Shown piece after piece: positions 1 through 9,730 of a stretch of 64,000 bases of DNA. Origin of the DNA: Pseudomonas triticifolii (GTDB lineage Bacteria > Pseudomonadota > Gammaproteobacteria > Pseudomonadales > Pseudomonadaceae); assembly GCF_014358015.1 (NCBI RefSeq), contig NZ_JACONV010000001.1, positions 558,001-622,000 of the forward strand, in the 5' to 3' direction. A model generated the notes under the pieces. It was not told where the DNA came from and did not search any database. It saw only the letters and a program-made list of their open reading frames with translations. The translations under genes and the position numbers were made by a program. Every line of letters begins with the position of its first letter. Position 1 is the stretch's first letter.

Positions 1-2979
1 CTGAACTGCGCGCTGGGCGCCAGTGAGCTGCGTCCGTACCTGCAGGAACTGGCCAACAAGGCCAATACCCACGTATCCGCGCACCCCAACGCAGGCTTGC
101 CTAACGCGTTTGGTGAGTACGACGAGCTGCCGAGCCAGACCGCGAAGATCATTGAGGAATTCGCTCAGAGCGGCTTCCTGAATATCGTCGGCGGCTGCTG
201 CGGCACGACCCCCGCGCACATTAAGGCCATCGCCCAGGCGGTCTCGGGCTATGCGCCGCGCCAGATCCCGGACATTCCCAAGGCCTGCCGCCTGTCGGGT
301 CTGGAGCCCTTCACCATCGATCGTCAGTCGCTGTTCGTCAACGTCGGCGAGCGCACCAACATCACCGGTTCTGCCCGTTTTGCCCGCCTCATCCGTGAAG
401 ACAACTACACCGAAGCGCTGGAAGTCGCCCTGCAGCAGGTCGAAGCCGGTGCACAGGTGATCGACATCAACATGGACGAAGGCATGCTGGACTCGAAGAA
501 GGCCATGGTGACCTTCCTCAACCTGATCGCAGGCGAGCCGGACATCTCTCGCGTGCCGATCATGATCGACTCCTCCAAGTGGGAAGTCATCGAAGCGGGC
601 CTGAAATGCATTCAGGGCAAGGGCATCGTCAACTCGATCAGCATGAAGGAAGGCGTCGAGCAGTTCATTCACCACGCCAGGTTGTGCAAGCGTTATGGCG
701 CCGCCGTGGTGGTCATGGCCTTCGACGAACAGGGTCAGGCCGATACCGAGGCGCGCAAGAAAGAAATCTGCAAGCGCTCCTATGACATTCTGGTCAATGA
801 AGTGGGTTTTCCGCCGGAAGACATCATTTTCGACCCGAACATCTTCGCCATCGCCACCGGCATCGAAGAACACAACAACTATGCCGTGGACTTCATCAAC
901 GCCTGTGCCTATATCCGCGATGAACTGCCGTACGCACTGACCTCTGGCGGCGTCTCCAACGTGTCGTTCTCGTTCCGGGGCAACAACCCGGTGCGCGAGG
1001 CGATTCACTCGGTGTTCCTGCTGCATGCGATCCGCAACGGCCTGAGCATGGGTATCGTCAACGCCGGGCAACTGGAAATCTACGACCAGATCCCGGCCGA
1101 GCTGCGCGACTGCGTCGAAGACGTGGTGCTCAACCGCAACCCTGACGGCACCGATGCGCTGCTGGCGATTGCCGACAAGTTCAAGGGTGATGGCAGCGTC
1201 AAGGAAGCCGAAACCGAAGAGTGGCGCAGCTGGCCGGTCAATCAGCGTCTGGAACACGCGCTGGTCAAAGGCATCACCACGCACATCGTTGAAGACACTG
1301 AAGAATCACGTGTGTCGTTCAATCGTCCTATCGAAGTGATCGAAGGCCCGCTGATGTCCGGCATGAACGTGGTCGGCGACCTGTTTGGCTCCGGCAAGAT
1401 GTTCTTGCCGCAGGTGGTCAAATCCGCCCGCGTGATGAAGCAGGCGGTCGCGCACCTGATTCCGTTCATCGAACTGGAAAAAGGCGACAAGCCGGAGGCC
1501 AAAGGCAAGATCCTGATGGCCACGGTCAAGGGCGACGTGCACGACATCGGCAAGAATATCGTGGGCGTGGTGCTGGGCTGTAACGGCTACGACATCGTTG
1601 ACCTGGGCGTGATGGTGCCTGCCGAGAAGATCCTGCAGGTGGCGCGCGAACAGAAGTGCGACATCATCGGACTGTCCGGCCTGATTACCCCGTCGCTGGA
1701 CGAGATGGTCCACGTTGCGCGGGAAATGCAGCGGCAGGATTTCCACCTGCCACTGATGATCGGCGGCGCGACGACCTCCAAGGCGCACACGGCGGTCAAG
1801 ATCGAACCCAAATACAGTAACGATGCGGTGATCTACGTGACCGATGCTTCACGTGCCGTCGGCGTTGCAACTCAATTGTTGTCAAAGGAACTCAAGCCCG
1901 CCTTCATCGAGAAGACCCGTCTGGAATACATCGAAGTGCGCGAACGCACCTCGGCCCGCAGCTCGCGCACCGAGCGCCTGAGCTACGGCGCGGCGGTGGC
2001 GAAGAAGCCGCAGTTCGACTGGGAAAACTACACGCCCGCCCAGCCGACCTTTACCGGCACTCGCGTGCTCAATGACATCGACCTGAACGTACTGGCCGAT
2101 TACATCGACTGGACGCCGTTCTTCATTTCGTGGGATCTGGCCGGCAAATACCCACGCATCCTGACCGACGAGGTCGTGGGTGAGGCTGCCACAGCGCTGT
2201 TCGCCGACGCACAGCAGATGCTGCGCAAGCTGATCGACGAAAAACTGATCAGCGCTCGCGCCGTCTTTGGCTTCTGGCCGGCCAATCAGGTCGATCACGA
2301 TGATCTGGAAGTCTATGGCGACGACGGCAAACCGCTGGCGAAACTCCACCACCTGCGCCAGCAGACCATTAAACCCGACGGCAAACCGAATTTCTCGCTC
2401 GCTGATTTCGTTGCGCCCAAGAGCAGCGGCCTGACCGACTACATCGGTGGGTTCATCACCACCGCAGGCATCGGTGCCGAAGAAGTGGCCAAGGCCTATC
2501 AGGACAAGGGCGACGATTACAACTCGATCATGGTCAAGGCTCTCGCCGACCGCTTGGCCGAGGCCTGCGCCGAATGGCTGCACCAGCAGGTGCGCAAGGA
2601 ATATTGGGGTTACGCGAAGGACGAGGCGCTGGACAACGAAGCGCTGATCAAGGAGCAATACCTGGGCATTCGTCCGGCTCCGGGCTATCCAGCCTGCCCT
2701 GACCACACCGAAAAAGGCACCTTGTTTGCCCTGCTCGACCCGCTGCCGGAAGGCACGCCCGAGCATACGCCCGGCCGCAGCGGCGTGTTCCTGACCGAGC
2801 ACTACGCAATGTTCCCCGCAGCTGCCGTCAGTGGCTGGTACTTCGCCCACCCTCAGGCGCAGTACTTCGCTGTGGGCAAGATCGACAAGGACCAGATCGA
2901 GAGCTACACCGCCCGCAAAGGTCAGGACCTGAGCGTGACCGAGCGCTGGCTGGCGCCGAACCTGGGCTACGACGAATAA
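1..2979 (+). CDS. metH: Methionine synthase, cobalamin-dependent (5' end cut by window)
   Basis: Transfers a methyl group from methyl-tetrahydrofolate via methylcobalamin to homocysteine, the last step of methionine synthesis, in the cytosol. The reading frame is open from base 1, so the true start lies to the left; about 240 N-terminal residues are missing compared with the usual length near 1230. Visible parts, numbered from base 1: the end of the homocysteine domain with zinc ligands in GGCCGTTP (about 64-71), the pterin domain opening with VNVGERTN, the cobalamin domain with DVHDIG (about 512-517, whose His is the lower cobalt ligand), and the AdoMet reactivation domain with RPAPGYPAC (about 891). 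All key motifs are intact. An imperfect REP-like palindrome follows the stop codon. Confidence 0.97.
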   Translation: MNCALGASELRPYLQELANKANTHVSAHPNAGLPNAFGEYDELPSQTAKIIEEFAQSGFLNIVGGCCGTTPAHIKAIAQAVSGYAPRQIPDIPKACRLSGLEPFTIDRQSLFVNVGERTNITGSARFARLIREDNYTEALEVALQQVEAGAQVIDINMDEGMLDSKKAMVTFLNLIAGEPDISRVPIMIDSSKWEVIEAGLKCIQGKGIVNSISMKEGVEQFIHHARLCKRYGAAVVVMAFDEQGQADTEARKKEICKRSYDILVNEVGFPPEDIIFDPNIFAIATGIEEHNNYAVDFINACAYIRDELPYALTSGGVSNVSFSFRGNNPVREAIHSVFLLHAIRNGLSMGIVNAGQLEIYDQIPAELRDCVEDVVLNRNPDGTDALLAIADKFKGDGSVKEAETEEWRSWPVNQRLEHALVKGITTHIVEDTEESRVSFNRPIEVIEGPLMSGMNVVGDLFGSGKMFLPQVVKSARVMKQAVAHLIPFIELEKGDKPEAKGKILMATVKGDVHDIGKNIVGVVLGCNGYDIVDLGVMVPAEKILQVAREQKCDIIGLSGLITPSLDEMVHVAREMQRQDFHLPLMIGGATTSKAHTAVKIEPKYSNDAVIYVTDASRAVGVATQLLSKELKPAFIEKTRLEYIEVRERTSARSSRTERLSYGAAVAKKPQFDWENYTPAQPTFTGTRVLNDIDLNVLADYIDWTPFFISWDLAGKYPRILTDEVVGEAATALFADAQQMLRKLIDEKLISARAVFGFWPANQVDHDDLEVYGDDGKPLAKLHHLRQQTIKPDGKPNFSLADFVAPKSSGLTDYIGGFITTAGIGAEEVAKAYQDKGDDYNSIMVKALADRLAEACAEWLHQQVRKEYWGYAKDEALDNEALIKEQYLGIRPAPGYPACPDHTEKGTLFALLDPLPEGTPEHTPGRSGVFLTEHYAMFPAAAVSGWYFAHPQAQYFAVGKIDKDQIESYTARKGQDLSVTERWLAPNLGYDE

Positions 2980-2997
2980 TCCCAGGCACCCCTTACA

Positions 2998-3022
2998 TCG
3001 TCGCCGGGCAATCCGGCGACGA
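2998..3022. repeat. REP-like palindrome after metH
   Basis: Two 10-base arms, TCGTCGCCGG and CCGGCGACGA, flank a five-base loop and are followed by GATGCTCCTACCC. This resembles the arm-loop-arm plus CTCCTAC tail of Pseudomonas REP elements. There is no T run, so it is a weak terminator candidate at best. It lies just past the metH stop. Confidence 0.45.
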
Positions 3023-3083
3023 GATGCTCCTACCCGCAACACCAGTCTGGCTACGCTGAACAGGTAGTGTTCAGTCGAGTGCT

Positions 3084-3320
3084 ATGGGCAATCCCTGCGA
3101 AGACTCATTCCCACCTTCCCAAGACAAGACCACCGCCTTTTGGCAGATACCACACAGCGTGCTGGCAGCGGCACTCGGCGTGCAGATTGGCCCGCGTCGA
3201 GAGCATGACTTTACTCATAGCAAACCTGCCCGCTTTTTGTTGCCGGGCCTGTGGCTCACCGTGGTATCCGTTGCGATTCTGCTCGGCATCGTGCAACTGC
3301 TTTATCTGGCGCCGGAGTGA
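3084..3320 (+). CDS. DUF2970 small membrane protein
   Basis: A 78-residue protein of unknown function that matches the DUF2970 pattern as I know it: a FWQ..HSVLAA.LGVQ segment (about 19-35), a basic RE.DFTHSKP segment (about 39-49), then one hydrophobic helix (about 53-74) ending close to the C-terminus. It is probably a single-span inner-membrane protein with its N-terminus in the cytosol. The ATG at 3084 lacks a convincing ribosome-binding site, so the start is moderately sure. Its last 19 bases overlap the end of the opposing gene at 3302-4405. Confidence 0.75.
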   Translation: MGNPCEDSFPPSQDKTTAFWQIPHSVLAAALGVQIGPRREHDFTHSKPARFLLPGLWLTVVSVAILLGIVQLLYLAPE

Positions 3321-4405
3321 GCGGGCGGCGGCAGCATGCTCTTCAAGGCGAACGGCGAGGCATCTCCCGTGGCGCTGATGTTGAACGCGTGAACATCAAG
3401 TCGATAACGCTCGTTCCAGGTCGCCTCCAGAAAACGTTGCGCATCCTTGCGCTCGACCAGGTGCAAGACTTCGATGGTTCTGGCGCCTGCCTGTTTGCGT
3501 GTTTGTCGCTGAGCGGTGTCATAACGATGCAGCAGAATGATCGCCCAACCGCCAAGGGTGAAGTGACCAGTGGCAACTACGCTCAGGCTTCCGTCCAGTT
3601 GCGCTTGCAGCGAAAGCGAGGTGCCATTGATGGCGCTGAACAGAATGTCCTTGCCCGGACGTCCACCCCGCTCGCGCAGCGCCTCCATCGCGCCGAACGC
3701 CATCTGTTCGTTGGCCGACCAGATCAGGCGAATGCCCGGGTAACGATTGAGCAACACGCGCGCCTGCTCCAGCGCGCGATCCGTGCGCCAGCCACCCAAA
3801 ACGATCTGCCGCAAATGCACTTCCGGATGCTCCGCAAGTGCACGACGCAGGCCCTGCTCGCGATACAGTGAAACAGGCGTGGTATTGGTGCCCGAAAAAG
3901 CCAGCATCTCCACCACCCCACCCTCTTCGGCAGGTGGTGAAAGGCTGATCAGCCGCTTGGCAGTGAGATAACCGCCCTCCTCGTCATTGCCGGTCAGACT
4001 ACCGATGAAGTCGGGATAGCGGGTGGGAAGATCGCCGAGGATGCGGATCTGATCCGCCGTCAGCGTGTTGTTGACGGCGAACAACTTCACGCCACTGCCT
4101 CGGGACAGACGCAGGATTTCCGGCGCGACGTTAAGCTCGTTGGAAAACAGCAAATAATCCGGGCGCACACTGCCTTGCAGCGTTTCGCGCGCCATCGCCA
4201 GAAGTTTTCGGGTGTCCCGGTCAGAATACAGAACCTGCAATGTCATGCCGGTGGTGTGAGCCGCCGATTGCATCACCCGCACATAACTGCGCCAATACCC
4301 TTCACTCTCAGCAGCGGGACTGATGAACACCACGCTCGCCGCCCATGCCGAACCCGTCCACAGACAGCTGAACAGAACCAGCCAACGGACCACCAACACT
4401 TTCAT
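3302..4405 (-). CDS. Periplasmic sugar-binding-like protein (orphan)
   Basis: A 367-residue periplasmic binding protein of the LacI/RbsB-like fold. A signal peptide is clear (basic start, hydrophobic core, cut near WA-A at about 22). The mature part has the two-lobe pattern: SVVFISP opening, an NELN..P segment, SLTGNDEEGGYLTAKRL in the middle, and IWSANEQMAFGAMEALRERG typical of the second lobe. No permease or ATPase gene is adjacent, so it is not a standard ABC transport operon. It may serve a remote transporter or act as a ligand sensor for a membrane signalling protein. The ligand cannot be predicted. The ATG at 4405 is the only sensible start. Confidence 0.85.
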   Translation of the reverse strand: MKVLVVRWLVLFSCLWTGSAWAASVVFISPAAESEGYWRSYVRVMQSAAHTTGMTLQVLYSDRDTRKLLAMARETLQGSVRPDYLLFSNELNVAPEILRLSRGSGVKLFAVNNTLTADQIRILGDLPTRYPDFIGSLTGNDEEGGYLTAKRLISLSPPAEEGGVVEMLAFSGTNTTPVSLYREQGLRRALAEHPEVHLRQIVLGGWRTDRALEQARVLLNRYPGIRLIWSANEQMAFGAMEALRERGGRPGKDILFSAINGTSLSLQAQLDGSLSVVATGHFTLGGWAIILLHRYDTAQRQTRKQAGARTIEVLHLVERKDAQRFLEATWNERYRLDVHAFNISATGDASPFALKSMLPPPAHSGAR

Positions 4406-4501
4406 ATATAGACCTTGAACCGCGGGTTGATCGCTCTATAGCTGATCTATCGGCTGCACGCGCAGGGTTCTGGAGCGCTAGAACGAATTCTTTGCTGTGC
4501 G

Positions 4502-4615
4502 CTAGTGTCCGCTAACCCAGAACACGGCGGCGCCCACGGCCAGGATGATGATGAAAAGTATGGCCCAGGCATCCACGGAACTGTTGGACTTGGTCGTTTT
4601 AGGGTGCTTGCTCAT
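4502..4615 (-). CDS. 37-residue single-span membrane protein
   Basis: A short open frame starting MSKHPKTTKSNSS, followed by one hydrophobic helix (about residues 18-34) and ending SGH. An AGAGG ribosome-binding site lies 7 bases before the ATG. The positively charged N-terminus suggests it stays in the cytosol with the helix in the inner membrane. The function is unknown. It sits alone between the binding-protein gene and the divergent cysI and could be expressed from the same intergenic region. Confidence 0.65.
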   Translation of the reverse strand: MSKHPKTTKSNSSVDAWAILFIIILAVGAAVFWVSGH

Positions 4616-4763
4616 CGCATCGCCTCTTGTAAGTCTTGTGGGTGATTGCATATGAAAAGATTGACGCAACACGCATCAGGCAGTGATCAAACCTCAGTTA
4701 AGTCGAGACTTGCCCACACGGCAAGCAAGGTCTTGTTCAATCGCCGGGTTGCTTATCGCTTTT

Positions 4764-4791
4764 AGTGATTTGCATATATATAAACATCACT
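4764..4791. promoter_or_regulatory. AT-rich dyad upstream of cysI
   Basis: AGTGAT (4764-4769) and ATCACT (4786-4791) form a perfect six-base inverted repeat around a 16-base AT-rich spacer containing GCATATATATAA. It lies about 150 bases before the cysI start in a 325-base gap (4616-4940) that holds no gene I can support. It could be an operator or an activator site; cysI genes are usually under sulfur control by CysB, but I cannot match a CysB site with confidence. Confidence 0.3.
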
Positions 4792-4940
4792 TTTATCGAT
4801 ATCTGCAAGCTGCTATCTTCGCCTCCGCTCCGCAAGGAGTGCGCGACCGTGCGCGCAGAATTGATTGAATGAAGCAGTGCCCCGATACGCGTGACCTGCA
4901 GCGGCGCTGCTTCATTACGAAGCCTGAGAACAGGACCTAT

Positions 4941-6599
4941 ATGTACGTATACGACGATTACGATCAGAGGATCATCGAGGACCGCGTCAAGCAGTTCCGG
5001 GATCAGACTCGACGCTACCTGGCCGGGGAACTGAGCGAGGAAGAGTTTCGACCGTTGCGCCTGCAAAACGGTCTCTATGTTCAGCGTTTCGCGCCGATGC
5101 TGCGTGTTGCCGTGCCCTACGGCCAACTGACGTCGCGCCAGACCCGCATGATGGCGAAAATTGCTCGTGACTTCGACAAGGGTTACGCGCACATCAGCAC
5201 CCGCCAGAACGTACAGTTCAACTGGCCGGCACTGGAAGACGTGCCAGACATCCTGGCGGAACTCGCCACGGTGCAGATGCATGCCATCCAGACCAGCGGC
5301 AACTGCCTGCGCAACGTGACCACCGACCAGTTTGCCGGTGTCGCCGCAGATGAGCTGGTGGATCCGCGTCCATGGTGCGAGATCGTCCGTCAGTGGACCA
5401 CGTTCCACCCGGAGTTCGCCTACCTGCCGCGTAAATTCAAGATTGCGATCAATGGCTCGAGCGGCGACCGTGCGGCCATTGAAGTACACGACATCGGCCT
5501 TGAGCCGCTGCACAACGCAGCCGGCGAGCTGGGTTTCCGTGTCTTGGTCGGCGGCGGCCTGGGCCGTACGCCGGTCGTCGGAGCCTTCATTAATGAGTTC
5601 CTGCCGTGGCAGGACCTGTTGAGCTACCTCGACGCCATCCTGCGTGTCTACAACCGCTATGGCCGTCGTGACAACAAGTACAAGGCGCGCATCAAGATTC
5701 TGGTCAAGGCACTGACGCCTGAAGTGTTCGCCGAGAAAGTCGAAGCAGAAATGGCTCACTTGCGCGGCGGCAAGACCACCCTGACCGAAGCTGAAGTGGA
5801 ACGCGTTTCCAGGCACTTCGTCGACCCCGACTACAAGGCTTTGACGGATCAGCACGCCGAACTCGCCGCGCTTGATGCTCAGCACCCAGGCTTCGCCCGG
5901 TGGCGTCAACGCAACGTGTTCGCGCACAAAAAGCCGGGCTATGTGGCCGTGACCCTGTCGCTCAAACCGACGGGCGTTGCGCCGGGTGACTTGACCGACA
6001 AGCAGCTGGACGCCGTCGCCGACCTGGCGGATCGCTACAGCTTCGGCGAACTGCGCACCTCCCACGAACAGAACATCATTCTGGCGGACGTGGAGCAGAG
6101 CGAGCTGTTCACGCTGTGGAACGAGCTGCGCGAAAACGGCTTCGCCACGCCAAACATCGGCCTGCTGACCGACATCATCTGCTGCCCTGGCGGCGACTTC
6201 TGCTCGCTGGCCAACGCCAAGTCCATCCCGATTGCAGAATCGATCCAGCGTCGTTTCGACGACCTGGATTACCTGTTCGATATCGGCGAGCTGGACCTGA
6301 ACATTTCCGGCTGCATGAACGCCTGTGGTCACCACCACGTCGGCCATATCGGCATTCTGGGCGTGGACAAGAAAGGCGAAGAGTTCTATCAGGTTTCGCT
6401 GGGTGGCAGCGCCAGCCGCGACGCGAGTCTGGGCAAGATCCTTGGCCCGTCCTTCGCTCAGGACGCAATGCCGGATGTGATCGAGAAGCTGATCGACGTC
6501 TACATCGAGAAACGCAACGAAGACGAGCGCTTCATCGACACTTATCAGCGTATTGGCATTGACCCTTTCAAGGAGCGCGTCTATGCAGCGAATCATTAA
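4941..6599 (+). CDS. cysI: Sulfite (nitrite/sulfite) reductase hemoprotein
   Basis: Reduces sulfite to sulfide for cysteine synthesis, using siroheme and a 4Fe-4S cluster. The sequence has the two repeated ferredoxin-like half domains and the cluster-binding cysteines: CCPGGDFC (near residue 414) and SGCMNACGHHH (near 455), with the spacing expected for the siroheme-coupled cluster. I place the start at 4941 (MYVYDDYDQR) rather than the in-frame ATG at 4869, because AGGACC precedes 4941 and the MYVYD start is usual for pseudomonads. That gives 552 residues. It overlaps the downstream DUF934 gene by 17 bases, so the two are co-translated. No flavoprotein partner (CysJ) is adjacent, as is normal for this family. 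Confidence 0.95.
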   Translation: MYVYDDYDQRIIEDRVKQFRDQTRRYLAGELSEEEFRPLRLQNGLYVQRFAPMLRVAVPYGQLTSRQTRMMAKIARDFDKGYAHISTRQNVQFNWPALEDVPDILAELATVQMHAIQTSGNCLRNVTTDQFAGVAADELVDPRPWCEIVRQWTTFHPEFAYLPRKFKIAINGSSGDRAAIEVHDIGLEPLHNAAGELGFRVLVGGGLGRTPVVGAFINEFLPWQDLLSYLDAILRVYNRYGRRDNKYKARIKILVKALTPEVFAEKVEAEMAHLRGGKTTLTEAEVERVSRHFVDPDYKALTDQHAELAALDAQHPGFARWRQRNVFAHKKPGYVAVTLSLKPTGVAPGDLTDKQLDAVADLADRYSFGELRTSHEQNIILADVEQSELFTLWNELRENGFATPNIGLLTDIICCPGGDFCSLANAKSIPIAESIQRRFDDLDYLFDIGELDLNISGCMNACGHHHVGHIGILGVDKKGEEFYQVSLGGSASRDASLGKILGPSFAQDAMPDVIEKLIDVYIEKRNEDERFIDTYQRIGIDPFKERVYAANH

Positions 6600-7077
6600 G
6601 AACAACGAAGTCATCGACGAAACCTGGCACCTGCTGCCCAAGGACACGACCTTCGACAGCCTGTCCAACTGCGACGACCTGATCGTGCCGCTTGCACTGT
6701 GGCGCGAACATGGTCACGCACTCAAGGCGCGTGACGGCGGTCTGGGTGTGTGGCTGGACAGCGATGAGGAAGCTGAGGAAATCGGTGATGCAGTCGATCA
6801 GTTCCAGGTTATTGCCCTGAACTTCCCGGCCTTCACCGACGGGCGCAACTTCTCCAATGCGCGTCTGCTGCGTGATCGGTACGGTTACAAAGGCGAATTG
6901 CGCGCCATCGGTGATGTGCTGCGCGACCAGTTGTTCTACATGCGCCGCTGCGGTTTCGACGCGTTTGCGGTGCGTGCCGACAAGGACCCGTACGAAGCGC
7001 TGGAAGGTTTGAAGGATTTCTCGGTGACCTATCAGGCCGCTACCGACGAACCTCTACCCTTGTTCCGTCGCCGCTGA
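6583..7077 (+). CDS. DUF934 protein, sulfite-reductase partner
   Basis: A 164-residue protein starting MQRIIKNNEV, with AGGAG six bases before the ATG inside the end of cysI. The conserved core reads FPAFTDGRNFSNARLLRDRYGYKGELRAIGDVLRDQ in pieces (about residues 84-115), the hallmark of DUF934. The family regularly follows cysI in pseudomonads and is presumed to help sulfite reduction, but its biochemical role is not established. The frame continues upstream inside cysI; the RBS-supported start is preferred. A strong terminator follows at 7099. Confidence 0.9.
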   Translation: MQRIIKNNEVIDETWHLLPKDTTFDSLSNCDDLIVPLALWREHGHALKARDGGLGVWLDSDEEAEEIGDAVDQFQVIALNFPAFTDGRNFSNARLLRDRYGYKGELRAIGDVLRDQLFYMRRCGFDAFAVRADKDPYEALEGLKDFSVTYQAATDEPLPLFRRR

Positions 7078-7098
7078 TTGCACTGATTCGGTGACAGC

Positions 7099-7135
7099 AA
7101 AAAGCCCGGACCTTCATTGAAGGTCCGGGCTTTTT
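7099..7135. terminator. Bidirectional rho-independent terminator
   Basis: GCCCGGACCTTC pairs with GAAGGTCCGGGC around a three-base loop, with an A run on the left and a T run on the right. It can end both the cysI-DUF934 unit (plus strand) and sohB (minus strand, stop at 7190). Confidence 0.9.
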
Positions 7136-7189
7136 GTTGGGTACTGTCCCGTCCTGAACAGGACGCTACGCTTCACATCTGGCGGTGGC

Positions 7190-8221
7190 TCACCAGAAAC
7201 GCTGCTGCGTGACTCGCCCCCACCATTTGGCCAGCAAACCATCGGCAGACGCCGCAGCCGCCATGCCCATGCGTTCCTGCAGGCTCTTGCGCTGCGCATA
7301 GTGCAGATGAAACACATCGGCGTCCTTGGCACGCTCAGCCAGGTATTCGTCGCTGGTCTTGAGCTCATCGACCAGTTGTTTATCCAGCGCGGCCATACCC
7401 AGCCAGACTTCACCGGTGGCAACTTCATCAATGGACAATTGTGGGCGATAGCTGGCAACGAAGTTCTTGAACAGGTCGTGAGTGATGTCCAGGTCCTGCT
7501 GAAACTTCTCGCGACCCTTTTCTGTATTTTCGCCAAACACGGTCAGGGTGCGTTTGTACTCACCTGCTGTGAGCACTTCAAAGTCGATGTCGTGCTTCTT
7601 CAGCAGACGATTGACGTTCGGCAACTGTGCCACCACCCCGATGGAACCCAGAATGGCGAACGGCGCGCTGATGATCTTGTTGCCGATGCACGCCATCATG
7701 TAGCCGCCACTGGCCGCCACCTTGTCGATGCAGATGGTCAGCGGAATGCCCGCCTGACGAATACGGGCCAGTTGTGAAGATGCAAGGCCGTAGCTGTGAA
7801 CCATACCGCCGCCGCTTTCCAGACGCAGCACCACTTCATCCTTGTCGGTCGCCAGGGTCAGCAGCGCCGTGATTTCGTGACGCATGCTTTCGGTGGCAGA
7901 CGCCTTGATGTCACCGTCGAAATCCAGCACATAAACCCTGGCCTTCGCGTCGGCCTGTTGTTTGTCCTTTTTCTCTTTTTTCAGGACTTTGGCCTGCTCC
8001 TTGCGCAGTGCCTTGAGGCGCTCCTTGCCCAGCAAAGACTGCTCCAGACGCTCGCGCAGACCTTTGTAGAAGTCGTTGAGCCGGGTAACCTGCAGCTGGC
8101 CGGCGGTCTTGCGACGTCCTTTGCCACGCATGGACGCAATGGCGATCAGCACCACGACGATGGCCACCACCAGCGTGACTGTCTTGGCCAGAAAGCTGGC
8201 GTAATCGACAACGAACTCCAC
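7190..8221 (-). CDS. sohB: Inner-membrane serine peptidase SohB
   Basis: A 343-residue member of peptidase family S49. An N-terminal membrane helix (about 10-30) is followed by a basic, lysine-rich linker (about 35-95) and the protease domain. The nucleophile region reads VAASGGYMMA (about 163-172), and the general-base lysine is expected in TAGEYKRT (about 219-226). The GTG start at 8221 is supported by an upstream AGGA and by the MEFVVDYA opening known for SohB. It is thought to degrade membrane or signal-peptide fragments. It stands alone, divergent from the histidine phosphatase at 8425. Confidence 0.9.
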   Translation of the reverse strand: MEFVVDYASFLAKTVTLVVAIVVVLIAIASMRGKGRRKTAGQLQVTRLNDFYKGLRERLEQSLLGKERLKALRKEQAKVLKKEKKDKQQADAKARVYVLDFDGDIKASATESMRHEITALLTLATDKDEVVLRLESGGGMVHSYGLASSQLARIRQAGIPLTICIDKVAASGGYMMACIGNKIISAPFAILGSIGVVAQLPNVNRLLKKHDIDFEVLTAGEYKRTLTVFGENTEKGREKFQQDLDITHDLFKNFVASYRPQLSIDEVATGEVWLGMAALDKQLVDELKTSDEYLAERAKDADVFHLHYAQRKSLQERMGMAAAASADGLLAKWWGRVTQQRFW

Positions 8222-8424
8222 GGATATTCCTCACTTGCCTTGCGCCCTTACCAATCAAGGGCTGCGATGTCGCCAGCATACCGAGGCCCCCTGATGATCA
8301 CCAGCGGCATGGGTTACAAGCCGTTAAAACGGTGATTTCAAACGAGCGTATGTTTTTTCATTGACAGCTCCCCGGCATCCCTCATAACCTCGCCGGACCT
8401 TCAACGTACCGAGACGACACGGAC

Positions 8425-9135
8425 GTGGGCAGCATCTATCTGATAAGACATGGCCAGGCCTCATTTGGTGCAGACGATTACGACGTCCTGTCACCTGTGG
8501 GTGTTCGTCAGGCACAGATTGTGGGTGCCCATCTTGCCGATCTGGGCATTGGTTTTGATCGTTGTATCTCGGGCGACCTGCGTCGCCAGAAAGACACCGC
8601 ACGCAATGCGCTGGCGCAGTTTGCCGAAGCCGGCCTGGCGGTCCCCGAACTGGAAATCGACAGCGCATTCGATGAGTTCGATGCTGAAGGCATCGTTCGT
8701 GCTTTGATCCCGGCGATGCTCACAGAAGAGCCCGGAGCGCTGGAAATCCTGCGAGATGCGGTCAACAGACGCGCCGAGTTCCAGCGGCTTTTTTCATTGA
8801 TCGTCAGCCGCTGGATCAGCGGTCAGCACGATACCCTCGGCCTGCAAAGCTGGCTGGGGTTCGTCGCCCGTGTGCAGGCCGGGCTGGACAGAATCATCGC
8901 CAGCGCAGCGCCTGATGAGCGCATCGCCGTATTTACATCCGGCGGCACGATCACCGCGCTGCTGCATCTGATTACAGGAATGCCTGCGCCGCAGGCGTTC
9001 GAACTCAGTTGGCACATCGTCAACACTTCGCTGCACAGGCTTGGATTCAGAGGCAGCGAAGTCACCCTGGCTTCCTTCAACAGTTACACTCATCTGCAAC
9101 TGTTGAAGGCGCCGGAGCTCATCACCTACCGCTGA
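8425..9135 (+). CDS. Histidine phosphatase family protein
   Basis: A 236-residue protein of the phosphoglycerate mutase/SixA superfamily. It opens with IYLIRHGQASF, where RHG carries the phospho-accepting histidine (about residue 8), and retains the second conserved histidine region near the C-terminus (SWHIVNTSLHRLGF). The start is GTG at 8425, immediately before the RHG strand; no upstream ATG fits. The substrate is unknown. It heads a run of same-strand genes (SCP2 protein, phosphotransferase, dehydrogenase) that recurs in pseudomonads near acyl-CoA metabolism. Confidence 0.85.
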   Translation: MGSIYLIRHGQASFGADDYDVLSPVGVRQAQIVGAHLADLGIGFDRCISGDLRRQKDTARNALAQFAEAGLAVPELEIDSAFDEFDAEGIVRALIPAMLTEEPGALEILRDAVNRRAEFQRLFSLIVSRWISGQHDTLGLQSWLGFVARVQAGLDRIIASAAPDERIAVFTSGGTITALLHLITGMPAPQAFELSWHIVNTSLHRLGFRGSEVTLASFNSYTHLQLLKAPELITYR

Positions 9136-9204
9136 GCCCGGCCAATCGCGCCCTTGTCGGGCGCCAGAACTCACCAAAATCAGAACCCATAAAAGGATCA
9201 AGAC

Positions 9205-9522
9205 ATGACCTCAACAGCCGACGCCGTCAAAACCATGCAAGCCAAGTTCAACCCAAGCGCCGCTGCAGGCCTGGATCTGATCTTCGGTTTCCATATCACT
9301 GACGAGGACAAGCATTACGCGCTGATCGTCAAGGACAGCACCTGCGATCTGCAGGAAGGCGAGAACCCTGACGCCAACGTCACCCTGGTGATGGACAGCG
9401 AGACCCTCAAAGGCATCGTCAGCGGCGAGACCGATGGGATGCAGGCATTCATGGGCGGCAAACTGCGCGCTGAAGGTGACATGATGCTGGCCATGAAACT
9501 GAGCGAGCTGTTCCCGGTATAA
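9205..9522 (+). CDS. SCP2 sterol/lipid-binding domain protein
   Basis: A 105-residue single-domain protein. The pattern FHITDED..YAL.VKD..CDL.EG.N..A.VTL.MD.ETLKGIVSGETDGMQAFMGGKLRAEGDMMLAMKLSELF is the SCP2 fold core, with the typical end of G-K-L-R-x-x-G-D. Such domains bind fatty acyl chains or other lipids. It probably carries or buffers a hydrophobic substrate for the neighbouring lipid-related enzymes. AAGGATC lies ten bases before the ATG. A terminator follows at once, so it ends a short unit with the phosphatase. Confidence 0.88.
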   Translation: MTSTADAVKTMQAKFNPSAAAGLDLIFGFHITDEDKHYALIVKDSTCDLQEGENPDANVTLVMDSETLKGIVSGETDGMQAFMGGKLRAEGDMMLAMKLSELFPV

Positions 9523-9552
9523 GCACCAGGCAGCGAGTGACACCCATGAGGA

Positions 9553-9584
9553 AACCGAAGCCTGCAGGCTTCGGTTTTTTTTCG
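9553..9584 (+). terminator. Rho-independent terminator
   Basis: AACCGAAGCC and GGCTTCGGTT form a ten-base stem around a TGCA loop, followed by a run of eight T residues. It ends the phosphatase-SCP2 unit. Confidence 0.9.
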
Positions 9585-9730
9585 CCTGCTCATCGACGGC
9601 CAGTAATCAAAGCCGCTGATTGGCCAGCAACACGCTAGCCTATAAGGCTGACTCACGGTTGTTCGCGGGTCACTCGATCATTAGATTAGTCAATGTTTAG
9701 GACTGACCATAATAAGCAGAAGGGATAAGC

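Noticed and set aside
1882-3042. 386-residue minus-strand frame opposite metH
   Set aside because: Shadow of metH codons; rich in Arg, Ala and Val with no domain or ribosome-binding site.
4869-4940. Earlier ATG adding 24 residues to CysI
   Set aside because: No ribosome-binding site, and the extension does not match the usual CysI start.
4737-6668. Long open frame on the minus strand opposite cysI (643 residues)
   Set aside because: Antisense to a clearly conserved gene, composition typical of a GC-rich shadow frame, no recognisable motif.
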